64,000 nucleotides of DNA from CAUZEO01 sp963578625 (GTDB taxonomy: Bacteria; Verrucomicrobiota; Kiritimatiellia; SLOV01), in contig CAUZEO010000002.1 of assembly GCA_963578625.1 (NCBI GenBank), forward strand, positions 11,544-75,543. The letters run 5' to 3'. The notes beneath the pieces were generated by a model that saw nothing but the letters and a program-made list of their open reading frames with translations, made no database searches and had not been told where the DNA came from. This document shows, one piece after another, positions 17,621-26,675 of the stretch. The translations under genes were made by a program, and so were the position numbers. Within the stretch, counting starts at the first letter, position 1; every line of letters starts with the position of its first letter.

Positions 17621-18030
17621 GGGTTTCCCTCACGCGGCTGCACCTCCCGTTCGGCCTCTACAAGCCGTTTTGCGAGCACTTCATCCACTTTCTTGCGCTC
17701 GCGAACCTTGCGGCTCTTGTAGTCGTGTTGCAGACTCATCCCGACTCTCTCACACAGCGTCACCACCGGCAGCGTTACTGCTTCTTCCCCGGCTTTCGCC
17801 TGTCGGACAGCGTCATAGCGTTGTTTTTTTTAAGTCCTCAGGATCAACACCCCATACGCTCACAAACGACATGAAGGCAGCCCTTCTCCAGGCAGTGATA
17901 GATCTAACTCCGACACCACCTGACGCTTGGACGCCTCACTATACCTCACTCTTGTCGCTGGCATTCCACTTCCCTTTCTGCGAGGAAGTGACAACCTATT
18001 TCAGGACGGGACCGTTCAGATTGAATCTGT
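17621..18030 (-). mobile_element. IS3-family insertion sequence remnant (orfA and orfB fragments)
   Basis: On the minus strand an orfA-like start at 17964 reads MPATRVRYSEASKRQVVSEL and is cut off at TGA 17860. An A8 run (17824-17831), typical of IS3 frameshift sites, follows. Then comes an orfB-like N terminus: VTLCERVGMS, then KSRKVRERKKVDEVL and VEAEREVQPR, the HTH_21/integrase-core leader of IS3 transposases. Most of orfA and all of the DDE core are deleted. The sequence about 18000-18030 may be the left end. Too degraded to move. Confidence 0.6.
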
Positions 18031-18059
18031 ACGCTATAGGCTCCAATAATTCCGCACAT
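17946..18059 (-). pseudogene. Possible start of a class II glutamine amidotransferase, interrupted after about 10 codons
   Basis: The ATG at 18059 follows purine-rich AAGGAAGG and GGGGGA and encodes MCGIIGAYSV, the exact start pattern of N-terminal-nucleophile glutamine amidotransferases (asnB, purF, glmS types, catalytic Cys2). Homology stops there, where the IS3-type sequence begins. Eight residues are too few for certainty, but the ribosome-binding site and motif together are suggestive of insertional inactivation followed by loss of the rest. Confidence 0.3.
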
Positions 18060-18208
18060 CGATTTCCCCCGGCCTTCCTTGATCAGCAATTGTGCAAAGT
18101 CGGGAGGGGTCGTACAAGAACCGGCAGGCCAAATCAATTTTGATTTCCAAACGAGGGAGAAAAGATCAGGCTGCGAGTTCAGTGAAGCGATCTCCCCAGT
18201 TCAGTTCG

Positions 18209-19525
18209 ATGATCATGGTGTTCGCATTTGCGTGGATCGTCGCGGTATTCGACTCGGCCGCATCCAATGTAGTCGTAGAAGCGTACTGGCCGCAGTGGCG
18301 CGGGCCGATGGGCACCGGCGTGGCACCCCTTGCCGACCCGCCGGTGGAGTGGAGCGAAAGCAAGAACATCCGGTGGAAGAGACGGCTCCCGGGAAAAGGG
18401 CATTCGACGCCGATTATCTGGGGCGACCGGGTCTTCGTCACCACAGCCTTGCCTTTCGGTGATTCACTGACGCCCACATACGGCGATTCACGGGGTGCGC
18501 ATGATGTTGTTCCCATCACACAGGTTCATAAGTTCATCGTCCTGGCCGTGAGTCGCCGCGACGGAGCGATCCTGTGGCAAAAAACAGTTCACGAGGAATT
18601 TCCCCACGAAGGAGCGCACTACACGTCGAGCCTCGCTTCCCCCTCGGCGGTAACCGACGGTGAATTACTATTCGCGTTCTTCGGTTCACGTGGCCTCCAT
18701 TGCCTCGACCTGGACGGCGAATCGAAATGGCAAGTAGACCTCGGCAAGATGCACCCCCTTCACGCCCATGGCGAAGGAAGTTCACCGGTGCTTCATCACG
18801 ATGCCATCGTCATTCTGTGGGATCACGAAGGGCCCTCGTTCCTGGCGGCTTTTGATAAAAGGACCGGCGAAGAGCGCTGGAAGGTCACCCGCGAAGGGCT
18901 CTCGTCGTGGTCTACCCCCATCGTGGTGGAACATCACGGTGAACCCCAGGTGATCGTCAGCGGATCGAAACGCGTAATGGCCTACGACCTCGCCACCGGA
19001 AAACTTCTCTGGCAGCGTGAAGGCCTTTCGGTAGAAAACGTAGTCGCCACTCCCGTGGCAGGACACGGAATGGTATACGCCGGCAGCACTTATGACAGAA
19101 ACATCGTAATGGCGATTCGACTCGATCGTGCGGAAGGTGAGATTTCCAAGGAGCCGCCGATTGCTTGGACTCGTACCCGTGGCGCACCGTATGTGCCCTC
19201 TTTCCTCCTTTACGGAAATGCCCTTTTCTATCACCACCATTTTCAAGGCATCCTCACGCGAGTCGATGCGCTGACGGGGGAAGACCGACCGGGCCCGATC
19301 CGACTTGATGGCATCAATACGGTTTTCGGCTCACCGATTGGTGCTGCGGGCCGGGTCTATTCAAGCGACATCCGCGGGGCGACAGTGGTATTGAGCAACA
19401 AGAACGCCCCGGAAATTCTCGCGTTAAACAAGTTGGAAGACCGGTTTAGCGCCTCTCCTGCCGCCGCCGGCGGCGAGTTGTACCTTCGAGGCGAGCGATT
19501 CCTGTATTGCATAGCGGAAGAGTAG
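18209..19525 (+). CDS. Secreted PQQ-repeat-like beta-propeller protein
   Basis: With the start at ATG 18209 (alternative 18215) the protein has 438 residues. A hydrophobic signal segment (MIMVFAFAWIVAVFDSAAS) precedes YWPQWRGPMGTGVAPLADPP, the classic opening of PQQ-binding-like beta-propellers of PVC and planctomycete genomes. Repeated blade motifs follow, such as AVSRRDGAILWQKTV, AFDKRTGEERWKV and AYDLATGKLLWQR. These proteins are usually periplasmic with no demonstrated PQQ; many have unknown roles. The frame is open upstream to 18092, but that part is basic and lacks a secretion signal. Confidence 0.85.
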   Translation: MIMVFAFAWIVAVFDSAASNVVVEAYWPQWRGPMGTGVAPLADPPVEWSESKNIRWKRRLPGKGHSTPIIWGDRVFVTTALPFGDSLTPTYGDSRGAHDVVPITQVHKFIVLAVSRRDGAILWQKTVHEEFPHEGAHYTSSLASPSAVTDGELLFAFFGSRGLHCLDLDGESKWQVDLGKMHPLHAHGEGSSPVLHHDAIVILWDHEGPSFLAAFDKRTGEERWKVTREGLSSWSTPIVVEHHGEPQVIVSGSKRVMAYDLATGKLLWQREGLSVENVVATPVAGHGMVYAGSTYDRNIVMAIRLDRAEGEISKEPPIAWTRTRGAPYVPSFLLYGNALFYHHHFQGILTRVDALTGEDRPGPIRLDGINTVFGSPIGAAGRVYSSDIRGATVVLSNKNAPEILALNKLEDRFSASPAAAGGELYLRGERFLYCIAEE

Positions 19526-19534
19526 CCGCGCAAT

Positions 19535-20518
19535 CTATTTGCCTTCGAGCATCGCCACCTCTTCGGGAGACAACTCCAGATCCAGTGCCCCCAGACTATC
19601 GGATAGTTGGTCCATGGTTCGGGGACCGACGATTGGCGACGACGGAAAGGGGTGATGAAAAAGGTAGGCGAGCGCGATGCGGTTGGGAGTTGTACCGCGT
19701 CGCTCCGCGAGCTCCTTCACACGGGCCAGGCGTTGAAAGTTTTCTTCGTGGCCATAAAGTTTACGGTAATCGGTGAGTGGGTCCCCAGGCACGCGCGTAC
19801 CCGATAGCAGCCGGTCTCCTTTCCCGGCAAAGAATCCGGTCGCCTGCGACGCGTACGCGACCAGGGGTAGTTTTGACTCCACATGAAAAGCATGGGTCTC
19901 ATCGTCCATGAACAGCATGGTATCGTCGCCTATCTGCTTGCCGGTGGTTCGCGCAAGGCTCCAGCCGATCTGGCTGGCGCAAATCTCCGGAAGATCCGAG
20001 GATCGCGCGCACGCAATGGCTTCCCGCAGGCGCGGCACAGTCCAATTCGAAACCGCGAGGGAACGAATTACGCGGGAATCGAGATAGGGCTTGAACACAC
20101 CAAGAATTTCCGGAATCGGCATCTCCGGGTTGTCGCGGTGCAACCAGTAGATATCGACGTAGTCCGTCTGCAGTCGCGTGAGGCTTTCGTTAAATTCCCG
20201 AGCAACGAATTCGGGATCGAACGAAGGCCAGCGTCCCGTTTCCTTATCGAGAGTGCAACCCTTTGTCCCGACCACCAACTCGCTCCGGTTTCCGTTCGCA
20301 ACCACCCACTCGCCGATCGTCCTTTCGCTCGCCCCTGCCCCATCCGGTCTCCAGGATGCGTAGACGTGCGCCGTGTCCAGAAAATTTCCGCCCGCGGCAA
20401 GGTACGCATCCATCAACTGGAAGACAACCCCTTGTGGAATGGTAGACCCATAGGATGCAGTGCCAAGACACAAAGCACTGGGCTTCAAATGCATGCTGGG
20501 AATTTCGATCTGTTTCAA
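19535..20518 (-). CDS. Aldo/keto reductase
   Basis: A 327-residue NAD(P)H-dependent oxidoreductase with a TIM-barrel fold. The catalytic tetrad is visible: Asp and Tyr in GGNFLDTAHVYASW, Lys in LVVGTKG, His in YWLHRDNPEMP. The NADP-binding end reads PIVGPRTMDQLSDSLGAL. The substrate cannot be inferred; the closest style is the sugar/aryl-alcohol dehydrogenase-like group (AKR11/AKR12 type). It converges on the propeller gene with a 9-bp gap and has no operon partner. Confidence 0.93.
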   Translation of the reverse strand: MKQIEIPSMHLKPSALCLGTASYGSTIPQGVVFQLMDAYLAAGGNFLDTAHVYASWRPDGAGASERTIGEWVVANGNRSELVVGTKGCTLDKETGRWPSFDPEFVAREFNESLTRLQTDYVDIYWLHRDNPEMPIPEILGVFKPYLDSRVIRSLAVSNWTVPRLREAIACARSSDLPEICASQIGWSLARTTGKQIGDDTMLFMDDETHAFHVESKLPLVAYASQATGFFAGKGDRLLSGTRVPGDPLTDYRKLYGHEENFQRLARVKELAERRGTTPNRIALAYLFHHPFPSSPIVGPRTMDQLSDSLGALDLELSPEEVAMLEGK

Positions 20519-20687
20519 TTCGTCTATCCAGAGAATAGGGCCTTACCCAGTTATCACCAAATGTGCACGTCTATTGTTTGGCAAGTTCAAGACGGCAGGT
20601 AAATGAGAAAGGCGCAGGTTGGCCTAGCGGGCCGATCCGGCGTAAACCTTGATCATGAATATCGAACGGGAAAAGGGGGCCTAGAAG

Positions 20688-21206
20688 TCAAACAGGATCG
20701 GAGCCCGCATCAATTTTGAATTTTTCGAAAGGAGCCCCCCGGTGGTCGATCATCAGGCGCTGCCGTTCGCTGACGGCGGTGTCCATTTCCTCTCGTACGT
20801 TTCCATAGCAGTCAGGGCAGACACCGTGAGAGAAAGTGGCAAGCGTCTTCTGGGACACATAATGCTCCATTTCTTGCCAGTCTCTGTGCTCCACTCGCAC
20901 TTTGTTGCAGTACGAGCAGCAGACGATAATTCCCCTGAGAATCCGCTGTTGCAGAAGATAGGTATGCGCCGTGGTAATGAATCCCACGATGACGATCCCC
21001 GCGCTCAAAAGGCCGGCGCCAAAGTAGTCGATGCCCGACGGGAGCGCATTATATATGCCACGGGGTAGATCAAGCACTTCATTGACCCAAATCATGCAGA
21101 CCAGCATGAAGAACATCATCCCCTGCCAGAATGCCACGCTGGTGAGCAACCGAGCGACGGTCGGCGCATCCCCCACGGGACAATTGGGTTGCCGTTTAGA
21201 AATCAT
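20688..21206 (-). CDS. Membrane protein with a Cys4 signalling-tail motif
   Basis: A 172-residue protein with two predicted transmembrane helices (about 23-43 and 60-82) and a cytoplasmic tail CSYCNKVRVEHRDWQEME followed by FSHGVCPDCY. This CxxC...W...E...FSHGxCPxC pattern is found at the C termini of many bacterial PAS, receiver and kinase proteins, where it probably binds zinc. Here it stands alone on a membrane anchor. It begins 5 bp after the receiver gene and ends a three-gene operon, so it is likely part of the same signalling pathway. Confidence 0.7.
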   Translation of the reverse strand: MISKRQPNCPVGDAPTVARLLTSVAFWQGMMFFMLVCMIWVNEVLDLPRGIYNALPSGIDYFGAGLLSAGIVIVGFITTAHTYLLQQRILRGIIVCCSYCNKVRVEHRDWQEMEHYVSQKTLATFSHGVCPDCYGNVREEMDTAVSERQRLMIDHRGAPFEKFKIDAGSDPV

Positions 21207-21211
21207 CCCCG

Positions 21212-21703
21212 TCAGGCCATCACCACGTGCTGGTTGATGTAACCAACCAATTCATTCGTCGACACCGGCTTGGCGATGTAAAATCGGCCACCGATGAATC
21301 CACCGGGTTTATGACCCAGTTCCGAGCCTTTGATGGCGGCGGTCAAAAACATGATCGGGACATCCTTTAGATCCGGCAAATCTGAAAGCTTCGCGGCAAC
21401 CTCTCCCCCGTCTCCGTCCGGCATCATCACATCCAGCAGGATGATGTCCGGCCGAAAGGTCTGCGCTGCCGGGACCGCGTCCTTGGCTCGATTTTCAGTG
21501 TGCACGACGAATCCACCATGTGTTTCCAGGTTGCGCTTGGTCAGCCGGGCGAATCCTTCTTCGTCATCAACCATCAGCACGCGAATCTTCCGCTCCCTAT
21601 TGGTATCATCATCATTATTGTCTTTCTTTCGGAAAAACTTTTTCGCCTGTTCCGCATCTGATTTCGCGGGTTTGTCTTTCTTTTTCCATAGAGTCAGTTT
21701 CAT
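21212..21703 (-). CDS. Stand-alone response regulator receiver protein
   Basis: A 163-residue protein. Residues 1-38 are Lys/Asp-rich (KKKDKPAKSDAEQAKKFF) and probably disordered. Residues 40-160 form a CheY-like receiver with the acidic pocket VLMVDDEEGF, phospho-acceptor Asp in DIILLDVMMPDGDG, Thr in MFLTAA, and Lys in FYIAKPVS. There is no output domain. It lies 13 bp downstream of the kinase gene and is its likely phosphorylation partner. Confidence 0.9.
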   Translation of the reverse strand: MKLTLWKKKDKPAKSDAEQAKKFFRKKDNNDDDTNRERKIRVLMVDDEEGFARLTKRNLETHGGFVVHTENRAKDAVPAAQTFRPDIILLDVMMPDGDGGEVAAKLSDLPDLKDVPIMFLTAAIKGSELGHKPGGFIGGRFYIAKPVSTNELVGYINQHVVMA

Positions 21704-21716
21704 CGACAGGTCTCCT

Positions 21717-22946
21717 TTAGGGCACGAAAGTGATCGTGGCCCGTACCCCTCCCTCTTTGCTGTTCTTGATGTCTATCCGCCCTCCGTGGAGTTCGACAAT
21801 ATTCTTCGTAATGCTCAGCCCCAGGCCCGTGGCGCTTCCGACCAGTTTGGTCGTAAAGAAAGGGTCGTGAATTTTGGAGAGAACCTCCTCGGGAATGCCG
21901 CATCCGGTGTCGGTAACTTCGACCGTTACGGCGTATTGCCCAGGTTCGTCGAGCGCCGGCTTCGCCGCTCCTTCCTTCGGCTGGTACAACGGCCTTGCAA
22001 ACGTTCGCACGGTCAGGATTCCCCCGTCCGGCATGGCATCGATCGCGTTCAGGACCAGGTGAAGCAGCGCCTGTTTGATCTTGTTGCGGTCCAGCATCAA
22101 ATTGGGTAACGCTCCATCCATCTCGGGCACAAATTCGATTTCGTGTTTTCGAATTTCGTGTCGAAACATCGGCATAATCTGGCAGATGCAGGAATTAATG
22201 GACAGGGACTCCCAGTGCATCTCGGTGGGGACACAGAAATCAAGCAAGCCCTTGATGATTCCGTATGAGCGGTCAACCGCGCTTTCCATATCGTTGAACG
22301 TTTCGGCGATGTCCTCGGACAACTCGACGGCTGATTTCTTGAGGAAATCAATTCCCATCTGAATTACGGCGAGCGGATTGCGTACTTCGTGTGCAATGCC
22401 GGCGGCAAGCCGGCCGATGGAATCCATCTTATCGATCTGAAGTAATTGTGCCTGCGTCTGCCGCAGGGATGCCTGGGATTTCTCCAGGTCTTCCCGCGCC
22501 CGGCACCGCTCGATCGCGTACCGAATTGAACGCACGACCAAGCCCTCATCATTCCCTTTGATCAAATAATCCTGCGCGCCATTCCGCAGAGCCTCCGAGA
22601 TCAGATCGTCGACTCCGTGTCCGGTGAGCACGACGACCGGCACGTGAGGAGCCACCTCCCGAACCCGAACCAGGGTGTCGATTCCGCAACTCTCGGGAAG
22701 CATCAGGTCAAGCAACACGACATCGACCCGCGTAGCGGATAGATGGCTGGTCGCGTCGGTCAGTGAAGAAACATGAGCGGGGCGCATCGGCATTGCGCTG
22801 AACGAGGTCAGGCGATGCATTACCAGCTTCGCATAGAGTGGCTCGTCTTCAACCAGCAGAACCCGAATTGGGGTCGCCTGCTCGCCTCCTGCTTGGTCAT
22901 GGGCTCCGGCAAGTCCAGCCGTGCTCTCTAGGACTGATTCCGTCAT
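21717..22946 (-). CDS. Receiver-histidine kinase hybrid (N-terminal REC, C-terminal HisKA/HATPase)
   Basis: With the start at ATG 22946 the protein has 409 residues and no transmembrane segment. Residues 25-145 form a receiver ([14 protein letters not shown], Asp in [13 protein letters not shown], Lys in YLIKGNDEG). A coiled-coil linker leads to the H-box [20 protein letters not shown], with the phospho-accepting His intact, then N, G1 and G2 boxes ([41 protein letters not shown]). REC-first kinases act as soluble relays fed by another kinase. It leads the operon. The frame is open upstream to 23192, but that part shows no domain. Confidence 0.9.
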   Translation of the reverse strand: MTESVLESTAGLAGAHDQAGGEQATPIRVLLVEDEPLYAKLVMHRLTSFSAMPMRPAHVSSLTDATSHLSATRVDVVLLDLMLPESCGIDTLVRVREVAPHVPVVVLTGHGVDDLISEALRNGAQDYLIKGNDEGLVVRSIRYAIERCRAREDLEKSQASLRQTQAQLLQIDKMDSIGRLAAGIAHEVRNPLAVIQMGIDFLKKSAVELSEDIAETFNDMESAVDRSYGIIKGLLDFCVPTEMHWESLSINSCICQIMPMFRHEIRKHEIEFVPEMDGALPNLMLDRNKIKQALLHLVLNAIDAMPDGGILTVRTFARPLYQPKEGAAKPALDEPGQYAVTVEVTDTGCGIPEEVLSKIHDPFFTTKLVGSATGLGLSITKNIVELHGGRIDIKNSKEGGVRATITFVP

Positions 22947-23415
22947 TATCTTTGCATTTCGTATCCGGCACAAATACGGGCCACTGGTTTTGTGCTGGTT
23001 CTCCCTAAGCAGAGAGGATGCCACGTCCAACCGGCGAGTGGGCAACACGCTCGCAAGCGCAGACCTCAATCGTTGTCTGCGTCGATGGGTGTGCAATTCA
23101 CCTGAATCGCCAACCGAACGCTGATTTTCGATGAGTTTAGGAAAAATCGGTGTACTATTCGCAAAAATGAAAGGTTTTCCTCCTAGTGACAACGGATTCG
23201 GATCGGTGCGTTTTTTTGAGAGTCGTATCCAGGCTCCCGTTCGTTCGTCGCTGCGTTATCCATGTATTTACAGCAACTTATGCAAAAATAAGGGGCACTT
23301 GGGATCAGGAGACGGACCCATGCCCGAATCCCGGTCCACGTTGGACGTGACACGGGCTAATCGCCTGTGTTTTTTTAGCCGGACCTATTGTGGGTAACCA
23401 TTTAAGAAAGAAGCG

Positions 23416-25944
23416 ATGAAGGAAAAATATCCGTTCAACGAACTCGAGCCAAAGTGGCAGTCGTATTGGGATGAGAAGCGTTTGTTTCACGCGGATCTAT
23501 CAAATACGGAACAGAAGTATTACTGCCTGATGATGTTTCCCTACCCATCCGGCATGTTGCACGTGGGGCATGGTCGGAACTACATCATCGGTGACGCTGT
23601 CGCCCGCTACAAAAAAATGAGAGGGCTCCACGTGCTCACGCCAATGGGGTGGGACGCCTTCGGCCTGCCCGCAGAGAATGCGGCGATCAAACTGGGCATC
23701 CATCCCCGGGAATCCACATTTTCCAATATCGAGGTGATGAAGCAGCAGTTGCGCTCCTGGGGATGCTGCTACGATTGGGACCGCGAAGTTACGTCCTGCA
23801 TGCCTGACTATTACCGGTGGACACAATGGTTGTTTCTCAAGTTGTTTGAATCCGGATTGGCCTACAAGGCAGAAGCGCCGGTGAACTGGTGTCCTTCCTG
23901 TGCCACCGTGCTGGCGAATGAGCAAGTTGTGGACGGCGCCTGCGAACGGTGTGAATCAACCGTGGAGCAGAAGAGCCTTGAGCAATGGTTTTTCAGGATC
24001 ACCGCGTACGCGCAGAGGCTGGTCGACGACCTGGACAAGCTGGATGGGTGGCCGGAGAGGGTTCGTACCATGCAGAAGAATTGGATCGGCCGAAGCGAAG
24101 GCGCGCAGATCGATTTCCGGCTGGTCCAAAGGGATGACGGAGAAAAGGATCCAACATCCATCATCTCTTGTTTCACCACAAGAGTTGACACGATTTACGG
24201 CTGCACCTACATGGTGCTCGCTCCTGAATTCAAGGAGTTGCGGCAAATGATTCGGGGCTTGAAGACGGAAGAGGCAGTCCTGCAATACGTTCTGGATGCG
24301 GCCGGACGGTCCAACATTGAGCGTTCGTCGGACTCGCTCGAAAAGACCGGAGTGTTCACAGGCCGATACGTCATCAACCGCTTCAATGGAGAGACCATCC
24401 CCCTCTGGGTCGCGGATTATGTACTCATGGAATACGGTACCGGCGCCGTAATGGCCGTCCCCGCGCACGACACCCGCGACTGGGCCTTTGCAAAAACGTT
24501 TGCCCTCCCGATTCGAATTTCCATTCAGAATGAAGACCAGTCCCTTGATCTGCAGACGATGGAGGACGCCTACGTGGAAGACGGCGTGGTCGTCGGCTCC
24601 GGCCCTTTCACCGGGCTGACCAACCGCGAGGCCATCCCGAAAATGGCTGCATATGCCGAGGAGCACAGTTTTGGCGGGCCGAAGGTTCATTACCGTCTGC
24701 GGGACTGGTTGATCAGCCGCCAGAGGTACTGGGGCGCACCGATCCCCATCGTCTACTGTGAAACCTGCGGCACCGTGCCGGTGCCGGAATCACAGCTTCC
24801 CGTTCTACTGCCGGAAAACGTCGAATTCAAACCCACCGGGGAATCCCCGCTGCGGGCCTCGGCGGAGTTCATGAACACGACATGTCCGGCCTGCGGGAAA
24901 CCCGCTACGCGCGAAAGTGACACGATGGATACCTTCGTTGATTCAAGCTGGTATTTCCTTCGCTTCCTCAACGCGCGTGACGAGACGCAGGCAGTGGACA
25001 AGACCGTCTGCAACAACTGGCTTCCGGTTGATCAGTATATCGGCGGAATCGAGCACGCCATCCTTCACCTCTTGTACGCCCGCTTCTTCACCAAGGCACT
25101 GCACGACGCGGATCTCATCGGATTCGAAGAGCCCTTCAAACACCTGTTCACCCAAGGCATGATCTGCAAGCGGAGTGACAAGGATTCGAAGCTATACAAG
25201 ATGTCAAAATCGGTAGGCAACGTGGTGAGCCCGGAACAACTTATCGAGAAATACGGGGCCGACACCGTTCGAGTCTACACCCTTTTCATAGGCCCCCCGG
25301 AAAAAGACGCGGAGTGGAACGACAAGAGTGTCGAAGGCGCATGGCGATTTCTGAAGAGGCTATGGCGAATCGTATACGACCACCGGGATCTACTTCGCAG
25401 CACCGCCGCCGCCCCGGTGGAACCCGCGGCGATGGAAATACCGGAGCGCGACCTCTACCGGAAAGTGCACGAATCCATTGAGAACATTACCAGCGACCTG
25501 GACGGCGCATTTCATTTCAACACCGCGATCGCACAGATTATGGAGCTAATGAATGCCCTGGACCGGCTGAAAATAGCCGATGACTCCTCCGATTCCGTTA
25601 AAAGCGTGTTTCGCCACGCTGTGGATACGGTGGTATTGTTGGCGTCTCCGTTTGCGCCGCACATTGCGGAAGAATTGTGGGTTGAACTGGGACATGAGGA
25701 CGGCATACTCAGTGCTGTCTGGCCGGTCGTGGATCCCGATGCATTGCACCGGGAGACGGTCGAGATGGTGCTCCAGGTGAACGGCAAGAATCGGGGAAAG
25801 ATTGAAGTAAGCGTAAACGCGAACACGGAGTCGCTGGAAGAGGAGGCCCTGGCCCACCCCAGTGTCCTGAAGTGGATCGACGGGAAGACCGTCCGCAAAG
25901 TCATCGTCGTACCCGGCCGCCTCGTAAATATCGCCGCATCATGA
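23416..25944 (+). CDS. leuS: Leucyl-tRNA synthetase
   Basis: An 842-residue class Ia aminoacyl-tRNA synthetase charging tRNA-Leu. The signature motifs are intact: [19 protein letters not shown] (HIGH-type motif near residue 50) and [13 protein letters not shown] (KMSKS near 595). A CP1 editing domain and zinc-type Cys pairs ([21 protein letters not shown], split by a short linker) lie between, and the C-terminal anticodon-binding domain ends [14 protein letters not shown]. Starts at ATG 23416. Its TGA overlaps the next start (ATGA). Confidence 0.98.
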   Translation: MKEKYPFNELEPKWQSYWDEKRLFHADLSNTEQKYYCLMMFPYPSGMLHVGHGRNYIIGDAVARYKKMRGLHVLTPMGWDAFGLPAENAAIKLGIHPRESTFSNIEVMKQQLRSWGCCYDWDREVTSCMPDYYRWTQWLFLKLFESGLAYKAEAPVNWCPSCATVLANEQVVDGACERCESTVEQKSLEQWFFRITAYAQRLVDDLDKLDGWPERVRTMQKNWIGRSEGAQIDFRLVQRDDGEKDPTSIISCFTTRVDTIYGCTYMVLAPEFKELRQMIRGLKTEEAVLQYVLDAAGRSNIERSSDSLEKTGVFTGRYVINRFNGETIPLWVADYVLMEYGTGAVMAVPAHDTRDWAFAKTFALPIRISIQNEDQSLDLQTMEDAYVEDGVVVGSGPFTGLTNREAIPKMAAYAEEHSFGGPKVHYRLRDWLISRQRYWGAPIPIVYCETCGTVPVPESQLPVLLPENVEFKPTGESPLRASAEFMNTTCPACGKPATRESDTMDTFVDSSWYFLRFLNARDETQAVDKTVCNNWLPVDQYIGGIEHAILHLLYARFFTKALHDADLIGFEEPFKHLFTQGMICKRSDKDSKLYKMSKSVGNVVSPEQLIEKYGADTVRVYTLFIGPPEKDAEWNDKSVEGAWRFLKRLWRIVYDHRDLLRSTAAAPVEPAAMEIPERDLYRKVHESIENITSDLDGAFHFNTAIAQIMELMNALDRLKIADDSSDSVKSVFRHAVDTVVLLASPFAPHIAEELWVELGHEDGILSAVWPVVDPDALHRETVEMVLQVNGKNRGKIEVSVNANTESLEEEALAHPSVLKWIDGKTVRKVIVVPGRLVNIAAS

Positions 25945-26099
25945 AATTGCACCAACTGGCCGGCTGGTTGGCGTTGCGACGCTCGGAACAGATCATTTTA
26001 GGCCTGATCTGCCTCATTTTCGTCATCGGCCTGATTGCCAGATCCGTTAGAATGCAGGCAGCCGTCAAAACGCAAATTTTAAAGGAATCCGTGAATTGA
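25941..26099 (+). CDS. Tiny single-pass membrane protein downstream of leuS
   Basis: The ATG at 25941 overlaps the leuS stop (ATGA), indicating translational coupling. The 52-residue product is [17 protein letters not shown] followed by a single hydrophobic helix ([16 protein letters not shown]) and a basic tail. No family recognised. Its position between leuS and the Minf_1886 gene, with a coupled start, supports a real small gene over a chance frame. Confidence 0.55.
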   Translation: MKLHQLAGWLALRRSEQIILGLICLIFVIGLIARSVRMQAAVKTQILKESVN

Positions 26100-26148
26100 G
26101 TGGCAATCATGAAGCAAATAGTGTAGTTTCTGTATTTGAGATACTGAA

Positions 26149-26592
26149 ATGCAAAAAGTCGGATTCAATGAAGCGCTTAACCTGATCCTGGAAGAGGATC
26201 CTCGGTACAAAGTGCAGGCGTACGGGTTTATCAGGGAGGCTCTCGATTTCACGATCAAGCATTTTGACAAACCGGTTGAGGGGCCCGGTCGCCACGTGTC
26301 CGGGACAGAGCTGCTGGAGGGCATCCGAACCTTCGCTCTCCAGGAGTACGGGCCGCTAACCAAAACGGTCTTTGGCACCTGGGGCATTAACGAGACCGCG
26401 GACTTCGGTCACATCGTATTCAATCTCGTGGGAAAAGGCGTCCTGGGGAAAACGGACGAGGACAAACTCGATGATTTCCGAAGCGGTTATGATTTTGTTG
26501 AAGCGTTTCGCAAGCCATTCCTCCCGAAAGAGAAAAAGCCGGCGCGGAAAACCAAGCTGCCGAAGAGCATCGCGGAGTCCGACGAGGTCTAA
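26149..26592 (+). CDS. Minf_1886 family conserved protein
   Basis: A 147-residue protein containing NEALNLILEEDPRYKVQAYG, then FIREALDFTIK and VFGTWGINETADFGHIVFNL. I recognise this as the Minf_1886 family, conserved hypothetical proteins described from Planctomycetes and Verrucomicrobia. Function unknown. The C terminus is Lys/Pro-rich and probably disordered. It is cytoplasmic and follows the leuS operon by about 50 bp. It is the strongest single taxonomic marker in the window. Confidence 0.85.
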   Translation: MQKVGFNEALNLILEEDPRYKVQAYGFIREALDFTIKHFDKPVEGPGRHVSGTELLEGIRTFALQEYGPLTKTVFGTWGINETADFGHIVFNLVGKGVLGKTDEDKLDDFRSGYDFVEAFRKPFLPKEKKPARKTKLPKSIAESDEV

Positions 26593-26675
26593 ATTCCGTA
26601 TTCTGTGTTGCCCCATGCGTGTTAGGCTCAAGTTTGGCACGTAATTCTCAACCTAGGATGCTCCATCTAGATCTT

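Noticed and set aside
17592..18143. 183-codon plus-strand frame over the IS3 remnant
   Set aside because: Antisense to recognisable transposase segments; no domain content.
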